Shown here in pieces: positions 51,463 through 58,706 of a stretch of 64,000 nt of DNA (position 1 is its first letter; the number at the start of each line of letters is the position of its first letter). The position numbers were made by a program, and so were the translations under genes. Location: positions 930,001 through 994,000 of the forward strand of contig NZ_CP046564.1 of assembly GCF_009818105.1 (NCBI RefSeq). Reading direction: 5' to 3'. Below the pieces are notes generated by a model. That model saw nothing but the letters and a program-made list of their open reading frames with translations, was not told the DNA's origin and made no database searches. The stretch is from Bacillus sp. N1-1 (GTDB lineage: Bacteria; Bacillota; Bacilli; Bacillales; Guptibacillaceae).

Positions 51463-52914
51463 TTGCCAACACAAGACTTGCTAACATATAGACCGCACTT
51501 ACATTTTGCACCTAAAAAATATTGGGTGAATGATCCGAATGGGATGGTTTACTTTAAAGGTGAATATCATCTTTTTTATCAGCATAATCCGAACGATTGT
51601 ATACATGGCCCCATGCACTGGGGTCATGCTGTAAGTAAAGATATGATCACTTGGGAACAGTTAGATATTGCCTTATATCCTGATGCGCTTGGAACGATAT
51701 TTTCGGGAAGTGTAGTAGTAGACTGGAACAACACTTCTGGATTTTTTCCAGAAGAACCTGGCTTAGTAGCTATATTTACTCACCACTTACATGAGGGAGG
51801 GGAAGAACCTGTTCAAAGTCAAAGCCTAGCATTTAGCCACGACCAGGGGAGGACTTGGACAAAGTATCAACATAATCCCGTCCTTGTTGATCATGCCAAA
51901 ATAGACTTTAGGGACCCGAAAGTGATATGGCATAAAGATAAAAGTCGTTGGGTGATGGTTTTGGCCACCGGTCAAACTATATCCATTTATTCCTCTACCA
52001 ATTTAATAGAATGGCAATTTGAAAGTGAATTTGGAGAATTAGTAGGTTCTCATGAAGGTGTATGGGAATGTCCTGATTTGTTTGAGCTACCTGTTACTGG
52101 AAAAAATAAATCTGAATGGGTGTTGCTAGTTAGCATTGGAGATAACCCTGATCTTGATAGCGGTTCACGGACTCAGTATTTTGTCGGCTCTTTTGATGGC
52201 CAAATTTTCTCGCCTCATCAAGAAGATACTAAGTGGCTGGATGCAGGAAAAGATAATTATGCTGGGGTCAGCTTTTCTGATATACCTGAGAAGGATGGGA
52301 GGCGGATTTACCTTGGTTGGATGAGCAATTGGCGCTACGCAAATGACGTTCCTACTTATGGTTGGAGAAGTCAAATGACGTTGCCTCGCGTTCTTAAACT
52401 CCATCAAGACCAGGATGGTTATACCATTATTCAAACTCCTGTAGAAGAGTTGGATTTTTATATGGCAAAAGCCCAAACGCTAAGTGATGTGATTATCTCA
52501 GATAATTCACCAATTCAGATGAAGTTGGATGAGCCTTATTTTATCATGGATTTTGTTATCGAAAATGTGGACGCTGCTTCTTATCAACTTATTTTACATC
52601 ACACAGCTGATCAATTTACTTCCATTCATATTGATATGGGAAAGGGTGAACTATCGCTTGACCGAAGTACATCTGGTAAAGTAGATTTTTCCGAAAATTT
52701 CTCTCATGTCCAAACCGTAAAAATTGACCGTACAGATGTATTGAAACTTTACGCAGTAGCTGATTCTTCTTCCATAGAATTATTTATTAATGATGGGAAA
52801 TACGCTTTAACCAGTCTGGTCTACCCCAATAAAATTAGCTCAGAGATTACCTTATCCAGTTCTGGAGGTAAAGTTAAGATAGCTGACGGCACTATTTTAA
52901 TCCCAGCTAAATAG
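51463..52914 (+). CDS. Cytoplasmic GH32 beta-fructosidase
   Basis: A 483-residue GH32 enzyme without a signal peptide, predicted to split imported fructo-oligosaccharides to fructose. Nucleophile D24 lies in YWVNDPNGM, with FRDPKVIW and the full WECPDLFEL motif for the stabiliser and acid/base residues. The TTG start immediately follows the stop of the binding-protein gene, and the AGGAGGAG site lies inside that gene, so translation is coupled. Unlike the other two GH32 enzymes in the window, it must act on what the importer brings in. Confidence 0.93.
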   Translation: MPTQDLLTYRPHLHFAPKKYWVNDPNGMVYFKGEYHLFYQHNPNDCIHGPMHWGHAVSKDMITWEQLDIALYPDALGTIFSGSVVVDWNNTSGFFPEEPGLVAIFTHHLHEGGEEPVQSQSLAFSHDQGRTWTKYQHNPVLVDHAKIDFRDPKVIWHKDKSRWVMVLATGQTISIYSSTNLIEWQFESEFGELVGSHEGVWECPDLFELPVTGKNKSEWVLLVSIGDNPDLDSGSRTQYFVGSFDGQIFSPHQEDTKWLDAGKDNYAGVSFSDIPEKDGRRIYLGWMSNWRYANDVPTYGWRSQMTLPRVLKLHQDQDGYTIIQTPVEELDFYMAKAQTLSDVIISDNSPIQMKLDEPYFIMDFVIENVDAASYQLILHHTADQFTSIHIDMGKGELSLDRSTSGKVDFSENFSHVQTVKIDRTDVLKLYAVADSSSIELFINDGKYALTSLVYPNKISSEITLSSSGGKVKIADGTILIPAK

Positions 52915-53050
52915 AATTGTCTTTAAAGAAATGAGCTTAAGGAGAACGTATTCATATCATCAGTTTATACTCATTATTTGAGTTTAAACTTTTTATTAAA
53001 GAAGAGTATTGAATAGAGAATCTTTATAAACTATTTTAGGCGGCAGCACT
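52915..53050. other. Intergenic, no gene seen
   Basis: AT-rich sequence after the last fructan gene. I see no clear terminator and no reading frame with a ribosome site. Confidence 0.5.
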
Positions 53051-53240
53051 GACAGACTGATCAGAAAGCCCAAAACGCTTTCTGTCATTCTGTAGGTGTA
53101 GTAAAGGGCCCGATAACAACGGTCTTTAAGTTCTTGCTAACAGTCCGTAAGTTCCTGGTCCCTTTGCGTAAACCGCCGGACCGAACGAGCCGAAGAGAAC
53201 AGTACCACGGAAGGCAGCCTACGGGCTGCCTCTTTTTTGT
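53051..53240 (+). ncRNA. Candidate structured RNA with terminator
   Basis: This stretch is richer in GC than its surroundings. A long hairpin at about 53051-53090 pairs ACAGA, TGA and CAGAAAGC with GCTTTCTG, TCA and TCTGT. AAAGGG (53103) can pair with CCCTTT (53160), and GGTCC with GGACC. A strong terminator GGCAGCC/GGCTGCC plus TCTTTTTT closes it at about 53213-53238. No coding frame with a ribosome site fits. I match it to no RNA family I can recall, and expression is unknown. Confidence 0.4.
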
Positions 53241-53415
53241 GCTTTTTTCTTTTGCCCTGCGGAGCGTACAAAAGCGCCATCCGACTAAGGATCAATCCGG
53301 GCGTGCCTCGATCTCTTCCCGATTTGAACCTAAGACGGATCACCAGCCAGTCAAGGGGCCCAAAACTTTTTGACTAGGTGCCTGATGGATAAAAGTAGAA
53401 AGGGATGGACTTTGA

Positions 53416-53608
53416 ATGAAAGACATCATCAACTTAATTGATTCAAAGAAACCTGGTGGCGTGATGTCATTGGAGATGCGTACGAATTCTTACCGAAATA
53501 GATATAAATTCAACGGAAGAAAAATTAAAAGTGGCTTTCCCGAAACAATACAAAGAACTTTTTAAACTATCTAACAGGCTATTTTCTGATGAAGACTCCC
53601 TTGTATAG
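53416..53608 (+). pseudogene. SMI1/KNR4 (SUKH)-like immunity gene remnant
   Basis: ATG at 53416 opens a frame (MKDIINLIDSKKPGGVM) that ends early. From about 53500 another frame reads EIDINSTEEKLKVAFPKQYK and continues to LFKLSNRLFSDEDSL before TAG. The FPKQYKELFKLSN pattern is typical of the first half of SUKH proteins, which are often immunity proteins against polymorphic toxins. Frameshift and truncation show it is dead. No toxin gene is nearby. Confidence 0.6.
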
Positions 53609-53630
53609 CTTCAATCTTTTTAGAACTAAT

Positions 53631-53648
53631 CTTCAACAATCTCGGAGC
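53631..53648 (+). repeat. CTCGGAGC element, copy I
   Basis: CTTCAACAATCTCGGAGC. It continues into a perfect ten-base-pair hairpin (GAGCTTATCT/AGATAAGCTC) followed by TTTTAT. Confidence 0.9.
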
Positions 53649-53821
53649 TTATCTGTAAGAAGATAAGCTCTTTTATATATGAAGTAAGGATTGAGTTCTA
53701 TGTGCGGATTTGAAATAATTGGTATTAAGTTGTTGAACAGGATTGTGGGAAAGCTAAAACAAGTTTTCCTAATTACATAAGTGCAAGCACTATTAAAAAT
53801 GTATTTTAAGGAGTGTTCCAA

Positions 53822-54024
53822 GTGTTTAAAAGCAAGATAGCGATGCAGAATCTTCTAGCAAGACATATATATTTAAAGAGATTCCAAATTCACAAACTAA
53901 ACGAGTTTCTAATCCAGATAAATATGATGAAGGGAAAAAAGTACAGGTGAAAGTTATCAAACAATATGAAGAAGATGTGTGGGATTTAAATAGGTTGAAT
54001 TTTGAAGTAGAGAAGGTAACTTAG
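53822..54024 (+). pseudogene. Frameshifted remnant of a small protein, paralogue of 57715
   Basis: A GTG frame (VFKSKIAMQN) is lost within about 30 bases. Another frame then reads ESSSKTYIFKEIPNSQTKRV, SNPDKYDEGKKVQVKVIKQY and EEDVWDLNRLNFEVEKVT before TAG. A second, more decayed copy lies at 57715-57878. The parent family is not recognised. Confidence 0.6.
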
Positions 54025-54127
54025 AATATTAATCAATTGGATGCATTATCTGAGAGTCCTGAAGAAATGTCGAGATTAAGTCTTCCGTATGAGGATAGGT
54101 GATAACTACAGTAGGATTCGTTACCAT

Positions 54128-54145
54128 CTTCCATTATCTCGGAGC
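54128..54145 (+). repeat. CTCGGAGC element, copy J
   Basis: CTTCCATTATCTCGGAGC. The upstream GTGATAACTACAG echoes the extended form seen in copies D and G. Confidence 0.87.
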
Positions 54146-54255
54146 AAATCTGGAATAACGTTTTTGATAATCCTGTTTAGCGTATCTTTCATTATACGAA
54201 TGGCAGCGATTATTATATATATTCTCCTATATTTTCATTTGTAGAGGTGGAAGTA

Positions 54256-54555
54256 ATGGATAGGAATAGTCTTAATATACTTACGAGAATTTCCTACTTT
54301 ATTGGATGGGTTACTGTTACAGGGATTATAGTATTTATTTATATTGGAATAACTTCGGAAGAGAGTGCTAATACGATCGATGATATTTTAGGGTTTTATG
54401 TGTTGCTTACTTTTCTTTTGTCTTTGTTTGGTATTCCACTGAGTATTGTTTCAATGTTTAATAAAGATAAATTAGGAAAAAGAATATTCGCTTTCATAGT
54501 AAATTTATCTCCAGTAATTGTTATTACGTGGGGTTTCATTATGGAAGTAAATTAG
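54256..54555 (+). CDS. Small membrane protein, 99 residues
   Basis: I do not recognise the family. Three membrane helices (about 15-33, 47-65, 77-95) make up most of the protein. ATG 54256 is preferred because AGAGGTGG lies six bases upstream. It follows copy J by 110 bases and is the first gene of that module. Confidence 0.6.
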   Translation: MDRNSLNILTRISYFIGWVTVTGIIVFIYIGITSEESANTIDDILGFYVLLTFLLSLFGIPLSIVSMFNKDKLGKRIFAFIVNLSPVIVITWGFIMEVN

Positions 54556-54766
54556 AGAATTCTCCAAGACACCCATTTAGAAAAGTAGCTATAAGATGGT
54601 GTTCCATAAAATGGGCTCTGTTCTAAACAATGGTGTGTAACTATGCGGATGAAAGAATTGAACTAATGGAGCTGTTTCGGATAATTAACCCTACAAAATG
54701 GTGCACAAAATGTCGGATGAATAGAGCAAACTCCTGTTATTCTATTGATGAAAGGAGGTCATATTA

Positions 54767-55645
54767 ATGGATTTGCTTAAGCAAATGAATACTGCAATGA
54801 AGTATATTGAAGAAAACCTTACTAACGAAATTGACTACAAAGTAGTGGCAAGTATAGCTTATTGTTCCGAATATCATTTTAAGAGAATGTTTTCTTTTCT
54901 TGCAGGAATTACGTTATCAGAATATATTCGCCGTAGACGACTTAGTTTGGCAGCATTTGAGCTTAAAAATAGTAATGTTAAAGTAATCGATGTTGCGATG
55001 AAATATGGATACAATTCACCGGACTCCTTTACTAGAGCTTTTTTTAATTTACATGGCGTCACACCAACAGAAGCAAGAAACAAAGGTCAGCATTTAAAAG
55101 CATATCCATTTATGACCTTCCAATTATCAATTAGAGGAGGAACTGAAATGGACTATCGAATCGAACAAAAAGAAGCATTTAACATCGTTGGCATTATGAA
55201 ACGAGTTCCAATTGTTTTCGAAGGAGAAAATCCGGAAATAGCTGGGATGTGGCAATCCTTGACTATGGATAAAATAGAACGATTAAAAAAACTTTCAAAT
55301 GTTGAACCCAAAGGGATGATTCAAGCATCTAGTAACTTTTCAGAAGGGCGTATGGAAGAAAAAGGGGAACTTGATCAACATATAGGAGTAGCAACAACCC
55401 AAGAATGCCCCGAAGATTTTACTAAACTTGAAGTACCTGCATTAACCTGGGCGATATTCGAATCAACCGGAACATTCCCTAATACATTACAAGAAACATG
55501 GGGAAAGATTTATTCAGAGTGGTTTCCATCTTCCACCTATCAAGTAACAGAAGGACCCGAAATCTTGTCGATTAAAAGTAAAGATTTAACTTCTACCTCT
55601 GTAAAAAGTGAGATTTGGATTCCTATTAAGAAGAATAAATATTAA
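54767..55645 (+). CDS. AraC regulator with GyrI-like effector domain (YdeE type)
   Basis: A 292-residue transcription regulator. The first 100 residues hold two AraC helix-turn-helix units ([20 protein letters not shown] and [17 protein letters not shown]). The C-terminal half, from [16 protein letters not shown], is a GyrI/BacR-like ligand-binding domain that in relatives binds hydrophobic drugs. GAAAGGAGGTC precedes the ATG. No efflux or target gene is adjacent, so its regulon is unknown. Confidence 0.9.
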   Translation: MDLLKQMNTAMKYIEENLTNEIDYKVVASIAYCSEYHFKRMFSFLAGITLSEYIRRRRLSLAAFELKNSNVKVIDVAMKYGYNSPDSFTRAFFNLHGVTPTEARNKGQHLKAYPFMTFQLSIRGGTEMDYRIEQKEAFNIVGIMKRVPIVFEGENPEIAGMWQSLTMDKIERLKKLSNVEPKGMIQASSNFSEGRMEEKGELDQHIGVATTQECPEDFTKLEVPALTWAIFESTGTFPNTLQETWGKIYSEWFPSSTYQVTEGPEILSIKSKDLTSTSVKSEIWIPIKKNKY

Positions 55646-55655
55646 AAATATTACT

Positions 55656-55679
55656 GAGCTGTTTTAAGCAGCTCTTTTT
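55656..55679 (+). terminator. Intrinsic terminator
   Basis: GAGCTG and CAGCTC pair around TTTTAAG, and TTTTT follows. Confidence 0.85.
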
Positions 55680-55789
55680 CTAATGAAAATAATGCAAAAG
55701 TTCTCGTAGTGATTTTTGTATTTCTACCTTTAATGGTTATTGGAATGTTGGTAGCAACCTTTATCTGGAAAAATATTTTGATATCAAGA

Positions 55790-55807
55790 CTTCCACAATC
55801 TCGGAGC
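55790..55807 (+). repeat. CTCGGAGC element, copy K
   Basis: CTTCCACAATCTCGGAGC, followed by TAACCATAAAAATGGTT, a six-base-pair hairpin. This is the last clear copy seen in the window. Confidence 0.88.
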
Positions 55808-55957
55808 TAACCATAAAAATGGTTCTTCCCCTTTTCTAAAACTTTTGATGAAGATATTAAACTATAGAGAATGGTCCTATAATAAAACAACTTCTTAATT
55901 TTCCTGTGTTATTGTACATTCAGGAGTTTAAAAAAATACAAGGATTAATTACAACTC

Positions 55958-56682
55958 ATGAAAAAGAAAACGATAATTAGATAATTATTAGTACAATTCT
56001 GTTATTAGTGTTTCTGTTGTTTTTTGGTACTTATAAATTGATGAATTGAAGAACGTTTCAACTGTATGGAGGATTAACATATAAAGTGGAAACGAACCAG
56101 AAAGTAGTGGCCTTAACTTTTGATGATGGCCCAACAGAGAATGTAGATGACATTCTCACATTGTTAAATGATCATAATATAAAAGCTACATTTTTTCTAA
56201 TTGGGAATGAGATTGAAAAAAATCAGGAAGAAGCAAAGGCAATAGTAAACGAAGGTCATCAAATCGGAAATCATACTTATTCTCACCAACGTATGATTTT
56301 CAAATCCCCCTGGTTTATCAAAGAAGAAATTGAAAAAACAGACGAATTAATTCGACACGGTGGTTATAAAGGAGAAATAGATTTTAGACCACCAAATGGA
56401 AAAAAGATTGTAGGATTACCCTATTATTTATCTACGCATAACAAAGAGACTATAACTTGGAACGTTGAACCAGATACTGCTTATACAGATGTTGCCAATA
56501 AAATAGAATTTGTTAAGGGAAATGTTACACCTGACTCAATTATTTTAATACATGCCATGTATGACAAGACTGGTGAAGAACTTAAGGCTATTGAAGGAAT
56601 AATACAATCAATACAATCATTATCAAATAAGGGCTATAAATTTGTAACTGTCAATGAACTTCAAAGTTTAAGTGTTAAATAG
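55958..56682 (+). pseudogene. Polysaccharide deacetylase with broken N-terminus
   Basis: The catalytic NodB domain is open from GTG 56086 (198 residues), with TFDDGP, the metal-binding HQIGNHTYSH and the late ILIHAMYD motif. Upstream, MKKKTII starts at 55958 in another frame. The export helix (IIISTILLLVFLLFFGTYKL) is in the domain's frame but cut off by TGA at 56047, and RTFQLYGGLTYKV then joins to the domain. So the original was an exported or anchored deacetylase of chitin- or peptidoglycan-like substrates. A frameshift and a nonsense codon now remove the export signal. A shortened cytoplasmic product from GTG 56086 (GGAGG 11 bases upstream) is possible but probably useless. Confidence 0.75.
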
Positions 56683-56694
56683 TATAAATTATTT

Positions 56695-56825
56695 GTCCAA
56701 CTCAGCGATATCTTGCAGTATTATGAAATGATTGGATTTAGAGGACAGTTATATGAAACAGAGATGGTCATACGTGATTCACAAAAGACCATTTTGTTCA
56801 AAACGAGGCATCTCAAGTATTGAGA
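56695..56825 (+). pseudogene. C-terminal GNAT-like fragment
   Basis: A short frame without a start reads LSDILQYYEMIGFRGQLYET, then EMVIRDSQKTILFKTRHLKY before TGA. YYEMIGF plus YETEMV resembles the end of a GNAT acetyltransferase. The terminator stem overlaps its last codons. Confidence is low. Confidence 0.35.
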
Positions 56826-56840
56826 TGCCTCGTTTTTGGT
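56799..56840. terminator. Strong bidirectional terminator
   Basis: AAAACGAGGCATCTCA and TGAGATGCCTCGTTTTT form a 16-base-pair stem with loop AGTAT, between convergent genes. Confidence 0.9.
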
Positions 56841-56873
56841 TATCTCAAGTCATGATTTGAGAGATTTTGAAGA

Positions 56874-57290
56874 TTAATCGTATATTACGAATTTACCTTG
56901 GTCATGTAACTTTTTTATAGATGCAAGCATATGATTTATTTCTTCATCTGAATGTCTTTCCCATGAACTTAATTCAGCTACAATTTTCAAGGGCGATTTT
57001 GACCTATAAGAACGTGTGGGGTTTCCAGGGGATTTTTTGTCAGTTACGTTTGGATCATTTTCAAAATCACCTACTGGCTCTACAATGTATATTCTTTCTT
57101 TTGATGTAGATGTTGCTAATTCAGCCCCCCATTTAGCGGCATTTAATGTTGCAGTGAAATAAATATAGTTCGCTTTTTTGTTTTGGTAATTAGATAAGTG
57201 TTGCGGTACTAATAGCTCTCCAATTTTAAGTTCTGCTTTCGTACCATGAAAGAAAGGACCATGATCTAAGATATCTTTTTTGTCATTCAT
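56874..57290 (-). CDS. arr: Rifampin ADP-ribosyltransferase
   Basis: A 138-residue Arr enzyme, which inactivates rifamycins by transferring ADP-ribose from NAD. GPFFHGTKAELKIGELL, YFTATLNAAKWGAELA and the PNVTDKKSPGNPTRSYRS segment are family signatures, and the length fits. On the minus strand AAAGAGAGGTG lies before the ATG. It is the only clear resistance enzyme in the window, at the edge of the accessory region. Chromosomal arr genes are common in environmental Bacillaceae, so recent clinical origin is not implied. Confidence 0.92.
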   Translation of the reverse strand: MNDKKDILDHGPFFHGTKAELKIGELLVPQHLSNYQNKKANYIYFTATLNAAKWGAELATSTSKERIYIVEPVGDFENDPNVTDKKSPGNPTRSYRSKSPLKIVAELSSWERHSDEEINHMLASIKKLHDQGKFVIYD

Positions 57291-57377
57291 TCGAATACAC
57301 CTCTCTTTTTTGATTTGTATAAAACAGTATAGAGCAGCAATGATAGAAATAGTAGTCTATAATTTAGTGGGAATTAG

Positions 57378-57578
57378 CAGTATAATATAAGTAGAGAAGT
57401 TGTAGTTGAACGAAAAGTAACTATTGTTTATGTTTTAATTAGCAAAAATCAATCCGATAAAAAGAATAACTTAAGTGAGTTAAATCAACTTCTCCAAGAG
57501 GGGTGGAAGGTTGTTTCTCAGAGTCCAGTTGGATTAGTACCAATGGTTTCTTCACTTATTATTCTGGAGAAAAATTAG
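57378..57578 (+). pseudogene. Small gene remnant lacking a start codon
   Basis: An open frame encodes SREVVVERKVTIVYVLISKN, then a central NNLSELNQLLQEGWKVVSQS and an end at ILEKN before TAG. The EGWKVVSQS pattern recalls DUF4177-type small proteins. No ATG, GTG or TTG is in frame at the 5' side, so the start has been lost or a rare codon is used. Confidence 0.45.
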
Positions 57579-57714
57579 ACAACATTTCTTCGGGATTTGT
57601 TGAAGAATAGTTAAGATTACCGCCTTTTCAGAGGGCGTTTTTTTGTGTTGAGAAGTATATCCATGTTCTCTCAGGAAGGGTTGTCTCATAGAATAAACGT
57701 TCATGTGTAAATTA

Positions 57715-57878
57715 TCAGAATCTTCTAGAGAGCCAGATGTATTTAAAAAGACGATACGAGTTTCCAATCCTGAAAAATATGTTGAAGAGAAATAGTACAT
57801 ATGAAAGTTATCAAAAATTATAAAGAAGAAGTGTGGGATTTAGATAGGTTAAAATTCGAAGTAGAAAAAGTAGCATAG
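57715..57878 (+). pseudogene. Second decayed copy of the 53822 gene
   Basis: The string ESSREPDVFKKTIRVSNPEK, then an interruption by TAG, then MKVIKNYKEEVWDLDRLKFE matches the remnant at 53822 over its whole length. The sequence after the stop (GAATATTAATC, GCGAGATTGAGTCTTC) is also shared, so the duplication is larger than the frame. Confidence 0.6.
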
Positions 57879-57899
57879 AATATTAATCTACCTTTAGAA

Positions 57900-58061
57900 A
57901 TGGCGAGATTGAGTCTTCTTGGGACATTTATTGCAATCTCAGTCGTCCGACAAGAGTTGAAACTAACATTTGCTTTGGGGTACCTTGGCGTTTGGGTATT
58001 AGTGGTGGTTAGTAATGCGATTTTCGTGCTTTATAAGAGAATTAAAAATAACCAAAAGTAG
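57900..58061 (+). CDS. Small membrane protein, 53 residues
   Basis: I do not recognise the family. MARLSLLGTFIAISVVRQEL is followed by one clear membrane helix (LGYLGVWVLVVVSNAIFVLY) and a basic tail. No good ribosome site precedes the ATG. The homologous place near 54050 has the same opening codons but an early stop, so this may be the intact member of a duplicated pair or just a relic. Confidence 0.4.
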   Translation: MARLSLLGTFIAISVVRQELKLTFALGYLGVWVLVVVSNAIFVLYKRIKNNQK

Positions 58062-58153
58062 AACAAGAATTATAGCGCAGATAAGTCGGTCCCTAAAAGA
58101 ATGTCCGAACACTCACCTTCATAGACTTAGAGAAAGGAAGGGAGGTAGTCTCA

Positions 58154-58516
58154 ATGCTTGAGTGGAGTGCTACGCTTGTAGCCGTTGCGTTTATTGTTCT
58201 CGTGGTCTTTTTGATTTTGACATTAAGAAAAGTTATGGCAACACTAGCTGAAACGAAGGAGACGCTGTCTGACGTTCGGAAATCCGTAAACGGCGTTACA
58301 GATGAAGCAGAAGAACTAATTCATACAGCCAACCAAATTTCGGATGATGTAAAAGGGAAAATGGAAGCGGTGGATCCTTTAATCGAGTCCGCTCACGATG
58401 TGGGGGATATGATACTCGATGTAACGAGCAAAATAAAGAGAACGGCTTTGCAAAAGAATAGTAGGAAAACCATTCGTACACAAAAAGACCAGCCAGTGCA
58501 AATTAAACTGAAGTAG
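58154..58516 (+). CDS. DUF948 protein (YtxG-like)
   Basis: A 120-residue DUF948 protein. One N-terminal membrane helix (about 5-25) is followed by a long amphipathic coiled-coil region (TLRKVMATLAETKETLSDVR onward) with a basic end. Homologues such as YtxG are general-stress proteins in Bacillus with no defined activity. GGAAGGGAGG precedes the ATG. It marks the return to ordinary chromosome content after the accessory region. Confidence 0.85.
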   Translation: MLEWSATLVAVAFIVLVVFLILTLRKVMATLAETKETLSDVRKSVNGVTDEAEELIHTANQISDDVKGKMEAVDPLIESAHDVGDMILDVTSKIKRTALQKNSRKTIRTQKDQPVQIKLK

Positions 58517-58569
58517 GAATAGTGGTTTCATCATTTGAAAGGGATTTTTCCAATGATGCTCCGAGTTTA

Positions 58570-58660
58570 TTAGCCAAAATTCCGTTATATTGTCTAAATC
58601 TGAAATTTATTGGCTAAATTCGAAATTTATTGTCCAAAATGAATTTATATTAGCTAAACG
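58570..58660. repeat. Periodic array 3: five TTRKCYAAAW motifs every 20 bases
   Basis: TTAGCCAAAA, TTGTCTAAAT, TTGGCTAAAT, TTGTCCAAAA and TTAGCTAAAC begin at 58570, 58590, 58610, 58630 and 58650. First and last motifs (TTAGCC, then a TAAAC ending) parallel array 2. It ends directly before a terminator, between convergent genes. Confidence 0.9.
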
Positions 58661-58662
58661 TT

Positions 58663-58706
58663 AAAAAAGTTGAACGCGACTGTATCGCCGCGTTCAACTT
58701 TTTTTG
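58663..58706. terminator. Strong bidirectional terminator
   Basis: AAAAAAGTTGAACGCG pairs with CGCGTTCAACTTTTTTT. It serves the DUF948 gene and the convergent coat gene. Confidence 0.9.

Noticed and set aside
53310..53345. GATTTGAACC on the plus strand resembles a tRNA T-loop on the minus strand
   Set aside because: The flanking five-base stems do not pair, and no anticodon or acceptor stem could be drawn.
53134..53373. 79-codon plus-strand frame over the GC-rich segment
   Set aside because: No ribosome site, odd composition (many Arg, Pro and Lys), and it spans a strong terminator hairpin. The minus-strand frame at the same place fails likewise.
33277..55807. CTCGGAGC elements as ordinary integron attC sites
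   Set aside because: No GTTRRRY core or paired R/L boxes are present, and no IntI gene is in the window. Only the geometry is similar.
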